Translations under genes and position numbers: made by a program
The notes under the pieces: model-generated
What the model saw: the letters and a program-made list of their open reading frames with translations, nothing else
What the model was told of the DNA's origin: nothing
Database searches by the model: none
Part shown: positions 15,328 to 21,268 of the stretch, piece after piece
How the letters are laid out: each line of letters starts with the position of its first letter
Numbering within the stretch: position 1 is the stretch's first letter
Source of the DNA: Candidatus Heimdallarchaeota archaeon
GTDB taxonomy: Archaea > Asgardarchaeota > Heimdallarchaeia > Heimdallarchaeales > Kariarchaeaceae
Length of the DNA stretch: 21,268 bases
Assembly: GCA_027016475.1 (NCBI GenBank)
Contig: JALUTL010000371.1
Coordinates: forward strand, 1 to 21,268
Direction of reading: 5' to 3'

Positions 15328-15404
15328 AGCGTATTCTGCGATTGATTCAAATTACCAATTAAAAAGTCAGATATCCGTAGTTCAAATTGTGATGCAAATA
15401 TCCA

Positions 15405-16160
15405 TTACACACCGAATTTTAATCTTGACCCAAGCTCAGTAGGCAATTGGCATTTGTGGATATCATTGATTACCTCTTCCACATCATATGAAACACGAAG
15501 TAACTGGTGCTTTTTTTCTTTTAGATCAACGATTGCATAGGCCGCCCTGTAGTCATTGTCCCTTGGTTGACCAATGGAACCGGGATTGACAAAAATTTTT
15601 CCTGTTTCCGAGAAGTGTTCGCCTTGAATATGGGAATGTCCAACAAAGAGATAATCGGTTTTTGTTGCAGCCAAAGCATTCTCAATTGATTGAATAAAAA
15701 GTGAGGTGGTGGGGCCGTAGACATAGTCAAAGATTGTGGCTGGATGGCCATGAACCAAGGTTGCCGTTGCATATGGTGTTTCGAGAATGGTTTTTAGAGG
15801 AAGGCGAAGCAGATATTTTTTATGCTCTTCCGAAAGGAGAGGATTTGTAAAACGAAGGCTTTCTTGAGCAGCAGGACGAGCTATTTTGAATAAAGGGTTG
15901 TTTAGGTCGACAGCGGCCCAATCATGGTTTCCCATGACAACAACATCCATAATGGGAATCATTTTGTCAAGAACTTCAACAGGTTTGGTATAGTAACCTA
16001 CCAAATCTCCAAGACAGACAATCGTATCATAGTCCCTTTTCTCCAGATCCTCCAAAACTGCAAGTAAAGCAGGCAAATTGGCATGTATGTCAGATAGAAG
16101 TGCGATTTTTCTCACATCGCGCTGGACAACAGTCACTTCAAATAATGTATCATCGTCCAT
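15405..16160 (-). CDS. Calcineurin-like metallophosphoesterase (YfcE/MJ0936-type)
   Basis: A 251-aa dimetal phosphoesterase with all core ligands: LSDIHANLPAL (Asp24, His26), CLGDLVGYY (Asp52), GNHDWA (Asn78, His79), VHGHP (His137, His139) and VGHSHIQ (His175, His177), followed by VNPGSIGQPRD. The YfcE/MJ0936-like group hydrolyses phosphodiesters or phosphomonoesters in the cytoplasm; the physiological substrate is not predictable. The N-terminus has about 17 extra residues (MDDDTLFEVTVVQRDVR) before the first strand, so the start could be slightly downstream, but ATG 16160 is the best candidate. TATA-like AATATACC lies about 30 nt upstream. Function class is certain, substrate is not. Confidence 0.9.
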   Translation of the reverse strand: MDDDTLFEVTVVQRDVRKIALLSDIHANLPALLAVLEDLEKRDYDTIVCLGDLVGYYTKPVEVLDKMIPIMDVVVMGNHDWAAVDLNNPLFKIARPAAQESLRFTNPLLSEEHKKYLLRLPLKTILETPYATATLVHGHPATIFDYVYGPTTSLFIQSIENALAATKTDYLFVGHSHIQGEHFSETGKIFVNPGSIGQPRDNDYRAAYAIVDLKEKKHQLLRVSYDVEEVINDIHKCQLPTELGSRLKFGV

Positions 16161-16216
16161 TCCTAATCAGATTTGGAAATATTTGGTATATTAATGTAAA
16201 GAAGTTTATATGGAAT

Positions 16217-16975
16217 TTATTGTTTGTTTTGTTGGGATCGCACAACGATTCCAAACATGAAGATTACAGAGAAAATTGAAAGCAACGTATAGATTGCCAA
16301 ATTGTATTCTTCCCTCAAGGTGAATCGATCCACAATCCCAGTATAGAATCTCCAGAAGGCGGTAGTGCCAAAGAATATGATAAAAGTTAGGACACCCACT
16401 GAACCGATGATACGAAAGTAAAAATCCTGTAAGCCCCTACGTGACACCTGCTCCACCTTTGTAGTTATTTGAAAACGTGTTGAATCCAAACGTTCTTCAA
16501 GAGTCTGGAAATTGTATTTTGCTTTTTCTGTGGATGGAACGAGATACTTTACGTCTCCGTCTACCGATTCAATAAATTCTATCAGAATCACACTATATAT
16601 GAGAAGGGCGATCCAAAGCAGGTCAAGGAGAACTACCATTCCATTAAGACCTGAGAAAGGGTTTCCGTTCTGTGGCAATTTGATGCCAGAATTGAACTGC
16701 TCTAAAGTGGAAACAATCATGAGAAATAGTATCACAACAGGTAAGTGCTTCTTTTTTAGAAATTGGTATTCCTGAAAATTTCCATTTATCAGAATTAGCA
16801 AAATGCCGATTATGGTAAATATTTGACTAATACCAAATAATAGAATAAGAGACAAAGAGGTCACAAGAAGCCAAACCATAATCCTGTTTAGCTGTGATGT
16901 GAATAAATATGATCCAGGCTCATCAAATGAGTAACCTAGCTCATAAAATAGAGTTTCTTCATCAATACCGCTCAA
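16217..16975 (-). CDS. Six-TM membrane protein coupled to the DUF58 gene
   Basis: Not recognised as a named family. The start is best placed at the TTG at 16975: a GGAGG lies 8 nt upstream on this strand and the TTG overlaps the DUF58 stop as TTGA, the standard 4-nt coupling. The frame opens further upstream to another TTG at 16990, but that one has no SD. The next ATG is only at 16879. The 252-aa protein has an acidic N-terminus (GIDEETLFYELGYSFDEPG), then hydrophobic helices at about 34-52, 54-65, 78-91, 113-134, 186-207 and 224-243. A cytoplasmic segment between helix 4 and 5 (about 137-180) has DVKYLVPSTEKAKYNF and an ERLDSTRFQITTKVEQVSRR helix. Operon position suggests a membrane partner of the MoxR/DUF58 pair. 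Confidence 0.75.
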   Translation of the reverse strand: MSGIDEETLFYELGYSFDEPGSYLFTSQLNRIMVWLLVTSLSLILLFGISQIFTIIGILLILINGNFQEYQFLKKKHLPVVILFLMIVSTLEQFNSGIKLPQNGNPFSGLNGMVVLLDLLWIALLIYSVILIEFIESVDGDVKYLVPSTEKAKYNFQTLEERLDSTRFQITTKVEQVSRRGLQDFYFRIIGSVGVLTFIIFFGTTAFWRFYTGIVDRFTLREEYNLAIYTLLSIFSVIFMFGIVVRSQQNKQ

Positions 16976-18342
16976 GATCCAATCCTCCAAAATCTTCGAC
17001 CAAAAGCAGATTGAAGTGCACGTTGAAGCACTTCCACAATTGTCTCCTGTTCATTTGCAAAATAGGCATAGACAGCCTCATAACGTTTCAATTCTTCTTT
17101 GACGTAGATGCCTCTGAACAGTTCATCGAATTCAATATGTGCACCAATGACGTTATTTAGAACCAAACCGTATTCATCACCTGCATAAGTTTTGGCAACT
17201 TGCTTAAGCTGTCCTTTGAATGAAAAAGCATATCCTCGGACATCAATGAATATCAAATTGTTCTTTTTCATTGCAATGCGCCGGGCCAATTCCAAGAAGT
17301 CAGTGGTATTGTATTCAAGATCCCCAATGAAAATGATCAAGCGATTTGTTATTTTCTTCTTCTCAAAATGGTTTGCCACCTTCTGAAAATCTACATATGT
17401 ATCTTTGGCCTCAGCACTGTAGAGTTGTCCCCAGATTCGCATCAATTGTTTTTGACTTAAGGACGGGTCAAAATGAAGATGAACTGCATCATCAAAGAAG
17501 ATAAAGCCGACAGGGTGCCCTTGTTTTAGTATCCCGTTGTAAATATCCATGGCGGTTCCAAGTACAAAATCAAATTTTCGTCCACGCATGGTCGCGCCCC
17601 CCTGCATGGCTATCATGATTTCCAACTGTTTCTCATCTTCAAATTCCTTTGAAATTAAACGATCGTATTTCGCAGTGGCAGGCCAATACACAATCTTGGA
17701 TGGATCACCACGGATATATTCTCGAAGCCCATGAAAATCATTCCCCAATCCTTTCCGACGAATGGCATAAATGTCGATCAGTTTAGAGAATACCTCCTTG
17801 AGTTTAAGCTTATTGACATGAGCCTCTATCCTTTTCGGGTAAACACGGATAGCCACATTATCAATTGTCTTCAGGGGGCTTGAAAATATATCAAACAGAT
17901 CAGTTTGTGATACTGTTATAGGCCCAATTTGAAACAATCCCCTGGCCAAAGGCAGAACAGGAATGTTAAATGTCAACTCTTGGTGTGGTTGAATTGAAAA
18001 TTGCCTGATGTTTGAGGTCATTACTGGAAAAATCTGGTCTGGAAAATCAATACGTAGTTTTAGGGATGGTACCATCTTGTCTGAATTGTTCTGGATTTTT
18101 ATGTGCAAAATTTCCAATTCACCGCGGTAAAGGATTCCATGGCGTGGATTTGCCTCCAAGGAAATTTCTGGTTGCGGTATCCTTTTAATCAGAATTGTAT
18201 AGGCCAACAAATAATACGTTGATATTGAAACAAAAATAGTAAGGAGCAAGGATTGGAGTAGATTAGCAATCATAAGGAGGATAATGTCAACAGAGACAAA
18301 AACAAGACCGCGTTGGCTCAGATTTACCTGCATTTTAATCAC
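16972..18342 (-). CDS. DUF58 (vWA-like) membrane protein, MoxR partner
   Basis: A 456-aa protein. Two N-terminal hydrophobic segments (about 13-31 and 33-52) anchor it. An external or membrane-proximal beta-rich region (about 60-170) with ARGLFQIGPITVSQTDLFDIF follows, then the DUF58 signature GNDFHGLREYIRGDPSKIVYWPATAK (200-225) with KEFEDEKQ (232-239) entering the vWA-like fold, and FIFFDDAV, RLIIFIGDLE and FIDVRGYAF strands. DUF58 proteins pair genetically with MoxR ATPases almost everywhere. The start is the GTG at 18342, 1 nt after the moxR stop, or the ATG at 18333. The stop overlaps the next gene as TTGA. The 'GDP' and 'WPATA' residues of the family are intact. Confidence 0.92.
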   Translation of the reverse strand: MIKMQVNLSQRGLVFVSVDIILLMIANLLQSLLLTIFVSISTYYLLAYTILIKRIPQPEISLEANPRHGILYRGELEILHIKIQNNSDKMVPSLKLRIDFPDQIFPVMTSNIRQFSIQPHQELTFNIPVLPLARGLFQIGPITVSQTDLFDIFSSPLKTIDNVAIRVYPKRIEAHVNKLKLKEVFSKLIDIYAIRRKGLGNDFHGLREYIRGDPSKIVYWPATAKYDRLISKEFEDEKQLEIMIAMQGGATMRGRKFDFVLGTAMDIYNGILKQGHPVGFIFFDDAVHLHFDPSLSQKQLMRIWGQLYSAEAKDTYVDFQKVANHFEKKKITNRLIIFIGDLEYNTTDFLELARRIAMKKNNLIFIDVRGYAFSFKGQLKQVAKTYAGDEYGLVLNNVIGAHIEFDELFRGIYVKEELKRYEAVYAYFANEQETIVEVLQRALQSAFGRRFWRIGS

Positions 18343-18343
18343 A

Positions 18344-19285
18344 CTAGATTTTGACTTCAGATTCCTCCAAGATTTTGGAGACTACATCGCGTATGTCTAT
18401 TCTGTCAAGCTCTGCTTCGTGAGACAGAACCAATCGATGGTTGAGAACATCAAATGCAACATATTTGACATCATCAGGCTCGACAAAATCCCTCCCGTTT
18501 ATCGCTGCTGTTGCCTTGCTTAATTGCATTAAAGCCAAACTTGCTCTTGGGGAGGCACCAAGTTCGATATTTCTGTTGTTCCGTGTATTCATGACAATAT
18601 TCAGAATATATTCCAAAACCTCATAAGAAATATCCACTTTTGGAACAAAGTCCTGTATTGCCAAGATGGTTTCCTTGTCAGTTAATCGGCTAACTGAAGG
18701 AAAAAGATCTCGATGTTTCAATTTCAACATTTCCCGTTCCACTTCTCTTGATGGAAAATCAATCAGAAGCTTGATCAAAAACCTGTCCTGCTGGGCTTCT
18801 GGAAGGGGATAAACGCCTGCATTTTCAAGAGGGTTTTGGGTAGCGATGACTAGGAACGGCTTGTCAAGCTTTCTTGCCTCACCTTCGACCGAAACTTGCC
18901 GTTCCTGCATTGCTTCAAGAAGTGCTGATTGCGTTTTGGGCGGACTTCTGTTAATTTCGTCACAGAGCAGAAAATTCGTGAAAACTGGTCCTTCAAGAAA
19001 TTCAAACTCTCGTGTTTTCTGGTTGAATACGTTGACACCAGTAATATCAGACGGCATGAGATCAGGGGTAAATTGAATCCGATTGAAATCCAATCCCAAT
19101 ATTTCCGCCAAAGTAGAAGCGGCAAGGGTTTTTGCCAAACCTGGATTACCTTCCAGCAGAACATGTCCATTGGCCCAAAGGGAGATTAGGATTTTCTTGA
19201 GATAAGCTTCATATCCCACTAGCCGCTTGGAACATTCTTTAATTACATCATCAGTTAAATTCTTCACTTTTTTGGCGGTAATCAT
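18344..19285 (-). CDS. moxR: MoxR-family AAA+ ATPase
   Basis: A 313-aa AAA+ ATPase that acts as a chaperone or remodeller for partner proteins, usually together with DUF58/vWA proteins. Seen: Walker A GNPGLAKT (46-53), Walker B LLCDE (106-110), sensor-1 region TQNPLENAG with Asn151, arginine finger QDRF (166-169), sensor-2 GASPRA with Arg247, and the MoxR-typical DEINRSPPKTQSALLEAMQER (109-129). All catalytic residues are intact. Start ATG 19285 with a TATA box AGTATAAAT about 27 nt upstream, so a leaderless transcript. The gene begins the moxR-DUF58-membrane protein unit; the upstream pair (DUF4350 and DUF4129) lies 91 bp away on the same strand and may also feed into it. Confidence 0.95.
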   Translation of the reverse strand: MITAKKVKNLTDDVIKECSKRLVGYEAYLKKILISLWANGHVLLEGNPGLAKTLAASTLAEILGLDFNRIQFTPDLMPSDITGVNVFNQKTREFEFLEGPVFTNFLLCDEINRSPPKTQSALLEAMQERQVSVEGEARKLDKPFLVIATQNPLENAGVYPLPEAQQDRFLIKLLIDFPSREVEREMLKLKHRDLFPSVSRLTDKETILAIQDFVPKVDISYEVLEYILNIVMNTRNNRNIELGASPRASLALMQLSKATAAINGRDFVEPDDVKYVAFDVLNHRLVLSHEAELDRIDIRDVVSKILEESEVKI

Positions 19286-19307
19286 AATTCACCGATTGCT
19301 CCAACAT

Positions 19308-19316
19308 ATTTATACT
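19308..19316 (-). promoter_or_regulatory. TATA box of the moxR operon
   Basis: On the minus strand AGTATAAAT is centred about 27 nt before the moxR ATG at 19285, preceded by the purine-rich GAAGTGA as a possible BRE. It gives the moxR-DUF58-membrane protein unit its own leaderless promoter. Confidence 0.5.
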
Positions 19317-19376
19317 TCACTTCTGTGTGTCAAAAAATCCATGTATTTTTTAACGGATATTGGATTTTTCATTACA

Positions 19377-20732
19377 TTACAACCATTTCCGCTCATTTCT
19401 TCTGATATACTCATGGATTTGTGAATTAATTTCAATTAATTTCTGCAAGGATGTTACCTGTGTGAGATTGCCATAGCTGCTTTCCAATTGTTGCCTCAAA
19501 GTAGTATCTTTTGTAGTTTCCTCAATTTTGTCCAACAGTGCAAAGTTTCCTACATGGAAAATACGACCTTTCATGATTTGATAAAGAATGAAATATTCGG
19601 AAAGTAGACGCTCTGCATGCGTGGGATGAGAAACAAATTCAAGCTGCTCCACTCCAGTTTCATCAACCTTGACCCCTCTTTCTCGCCGAAGTCGGATTTT
19701 TCTTAGACGGGCCAACCCCAAACCGCCCACAATCAATGCCAATGATATGTTAAAGGCATCAGCATAGCTCAGGCCAACCCAAAGCCCAATCATCCATGAT
19801 GTCAAGCCAATAAGACTATTGATCTGTGGATTAAGATGGCTTTCATCAAAAACAACAGATTGGGAACCAGTAAGTGCCATTAGAAAGGACAGAAGAAGGA
19901 GTGTGTAGATGGCATTGCCATAAACAAATTCCGTATTTGCAATTTTACCCTTTTGCTGCCAATAGAGATTCAATGGCAATGTAGCATCCCCAATAACGAT
20001 AACATATCCGTCCTCCACAGGTTTGAGTACACCAACTGGAAGAGGAGCCCTTCTGTCTGATGAATCAATCTGATTGTTGTCATTGATGTCCAAAAAGGCA
20101 GAAGAATCATCTGTATAGTACAAAATAGGAAACGTTGTCAATGTAAGAAAACCCAATACATCGTAGACAGCTGTTGCTCTGTTCAACTGGATGGGATTAA
20201 TAGACAATGGCTCAATTAGGGAAGAAATGAATTGCTCAAATATGATCGGCTTGTCAGGAGAGTTTGTGTACAAATATGGATTAGTTTCACGTATCACGCC
20301 TTTTGAAAAGCTGATTCCAAATTTATTAGCCACATCGCGTGCATTTCCAAAATCTTCAAAAATGAGGAGGGTTCCGCCATTTGAAACAAATCTATGATAA
20401 GCATCCAGCTCTGATGGAGTATATTTTCTGCTTGCACCAATAATTACAAGAATTTTAATTTCAGGGTAGGATTCAAGAGTTAACGGTGAGATAATATACC
20501 GGGAAACAGTTGCTCCCAGCACTTCAGGGATGGATTGGGCCAATAAAGATGCCCCCAATTGATCCGTTCTCAATATTGAATGCTGAGGAATATATGGCCG
20601 TCCTGCAACAAAGAGAGAGGCGATAAGCAACAGCATAATTAAAACAATAGCAAGAAAACGTCTCGTATTCCGAGAGGATTGCCGTTTTGGGACGACTTCG
20701 TTAGAGGAATTTTGAAAAGTTTCATCAGACAT
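19377..20732 (-). CDS. DUF4350-domain membrane protein of the MoxR cluster
   Basis: A 451-aa protein from ATG 20732, which overlaps the upstream gene's stop by 8 nt (ATGTCTGA); the frame is open further upstream but inside the coding part of the neighbour. Residues 25-44 form a TM anchor after a basic N-terminus. The external domain has the DUF4350 pattern (glutamine-amidotransferase-like fold, no catalytic Cys seen): IKILVIIGASRKYTPSELDAY (92-112), SNGGTLLIFEDFGNARDVA (117-135) and DGYVIVIGDATL. VVFDESHLNP (293-302) corresponds to the 'vFDEyHHg' motif and is followed by two TM helices (about 303-343) and a charged helical tail. DINDNNQID at 215-223 resembles a calcium-binding loop. DUF4350 proteins are regular members of MoxR/DUF58 clusters; their role is unknown. 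Confidence 0.88.
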   Translation of the reverse strand: MSDETFQNSSNEVVPKRQSSRNTRRFLAIVLIMLLLIASLFVAGRPYIPQHSILRTDQLGASLLAQSIPEVLGATVSRYIISPLTLESYPEIKILVIIGASRKYTPSELDAYHRFVSNGGTLLIFEDFGNARDVANKFGISFSKGVIRETNPYLYTNSPDKPIIFEQFISSLIEPLSINPIQLNRATAVYDVLGFLTLTTFPILYYTDDSSAFLDINDNNQIDSSDRRAPLPVGVLKPVEDGYVIVIGDATLPLNLYWQQKGKIANTEFVYGNAIYTLLLLSFLMALTGSQSVVFDESHLNPQINSLIGLTSWMIGLWVGLSYADAFNISLALIVGGLGLARLRKIRLRRERGVKVDETGVEQLEFVSHPTHAERLLSEYFILYQIMKGRIFHVGNFALLDKIEETTKDTTLRQQLESSYGNLTQVTSLQKLIEINSQIHEYIRRNERKWL

Positions 20733-21267
20733 TATTCTCTGCCTCCTCTTCAACCAATTCAATTTCAGGTACCAGGTTATTAAGGCATTCAATGAAATGA
20801 TTGAGGTCTTGCAATGACAAACGGCGATGACCAAACCTAGCCAAATAGAACATATGAACAATCTCTTCTAGTGTACTATTGTCTATTTCTCCAGTTTCAA
20901 AATGCTTTTTCGCATGTTCCAATGGTGTATCGCCCACTTGGCGTCGAAGTTTTGTAAACCATCCGAATGCCTGGTCTAAGTCATGATAAGCCATAATTAC
21001 ATTTTGCTCCGGAGGAATCTTGTCTTTTCTTACATTGGTTTTTTCTCTTATTTCCTCAACATAATCTCTGAATTTCATCAATCTTCTTTGTCTTTTTCGT
21101 CTGCGGGCCAGCTCTTCTTTCTTTCTTTGAATTTCTTCATAATTGACTTGAGCTTCTACCACTGTTTTACCGTCCTTGGAAATAAAGTCTTCATCCGTAA
21201 GTCTCGTCAAAAATGGTGTCAAAAATCCTCCAACGAATAAAATCGTAGCGAAAAAGGCAGCCAAGAA
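20725..21267 (-). CDS. DUF4129-like protein, C-terminal part (start beyond the window)
   Basis: The frame is open to the right window edge, so only the last 180 residues are seen. They begin with a hydrophobic helix (AAFFATILFVGGFLTPFL), followed by a long basic and acidic coiled region (EEIQRKKEELARRRKRQRRLMKFRD) and a C-terminal helical domain: VIMAYHDLDQAFGWFTKLR, then GDTPLEHAKKHF, then LEEIVHMFYLARFGHRRLS. This is the pattern of the DUF4129 tail ('Y..l......G....T..E......  l..l...f..aryG'). DUF4129 typically follows a transglutaminase-like or multi-TM domain, and is found with MoxR, DUF58 and DUF4350. The stop overlaps the DUF4350 start by 8 nt, so the pair is coupled. It is the most upstream visible gene of the cluster. 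Confidence 0.75.
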   Translation of the reverse strand, partial: FLAAFFATILFVGGFLTPFLTRLTDEDFISKDGKTVVEAQVNYEEIQRKKEELARRRKRQRRLMKFRDYVEEIREKTNVRKDKIPPEQNVIMAYHDLDQAFGWFTKLRRQVGDTPLEHAKKHFETGEIDNSTLEEIVHMFYLARFGHRRLSLQDLNHFIECLNNLVPEIELVEEEAENNV

Positions 21268-21268
21268 T

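Noticed and set aside
20733..20861. 43-residue N-terminal extension of the DUF4350 protein
   Set aside because: It lies inside the coding part of the upstream gene; the ATG at 20732 gives a normal 8-nt overlap and a sensible N-terminus before the TM anchor.
1..21268. tRNA, rRNA, CRISPR and insertion-sequence signatures
   Set aside because: No cloverleaf-like stretch, rRNA block, spaced repeats or transposase motif was seen in either strand by eye.

Overview
The window reads as a piece of an AT-rich archaeal chromosome, most likely from an Asgard archaeon (Promethearchaeota). The archaeal evidence is a UbiA prenyltransferase of the type used for ether-lipid synthesis, an ADP-forming acyl-CoA synthetase, an indolepyruvate:ferredoxin oxidoreductase, and TATA-like boxes about 25 nt upstream of several start codons (the leaderless pattern). 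The Asgard assignment rests on a Ras/Rab-like small GTPase with all five G motifs and a small protein that resembles a longin/roadblock domain. It is an inference. No rRNA, tRNA, CRISPR array or mobile element was seen, and no gene-free stretch exceeds about 250 bp.

Layout. 2-1937 (+): an ADP-forming acyl-CoA synthetase, truncated by the window edge. It is apparently one fused alpha-beta gene broken by a frameshift near 1331-1340. 1934-2353 (-): a VOC/glyoxalase-fold protein. 2506-3236 (+): a class I SAM methyltransferase, also frameshifted. 3356-5765 (+): iorA-iorB. 5762-8440 (-): a large MMPL/RND transporter. It is divergent from 8603-9586 (+), a winged-helix protein fused to a degenerate methyltransferase-like domain, and the gap between them carries a perfect 16-bp palindrome. 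9834-10885 (-): a two-gene operon of a membrane-tethered TlpA-like thioredoxin and a longin-like small protein. 10933-11841 (-): UbiA family, probably digeranylgeranylglyceryl phosphate synthase. 11938-12666 (-): an unknown multi-pass membrane protein. 12836-13453 (+): an unknown basic protein. 13597-14529 (+): a Ras-like GTPase with a C-terminal coiled-coil and acidic extension. 14530-15327 (-): an unknown protein. 15405-16160 (-): a metallophosphoesterase. 16217-21267 (-): a MoxR cluster made of a DUF4129-like protein, a DUF4350 protein, the MoxR AAA+ ATPase, a DUF58 protein and a six-TM membrane protein.

How the genes may work together. IorAB oxidises aryl-pyruvates to aryl-acyl-CoA with reduction of ferredoxin, and the ADP-forming synthetase can convert the acyl-CoA to acid plus ATP. 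Together they form the energy-conserving end of amino-acid fermentation. The MMPL transporter and the divergent winged-helix gene look like a regulator-target pair. The MoxR cluster fits the widespread MoxR/DUF58/DUF4129/DUF4350 layout, a membrane-associated AAA+ chaperone and vWA-like system whose substrate is unknown, with one extra membrane protein translationally coupled at the end.

Two genes are frameshifted within 1.7 kb of each other. This could be assembly or read error, or real decay; the sequence alone cannot decide. Genes are tightly packed: three convergent pairs share or abut their stop codons (TTAA, TTAA, TAGCTA).
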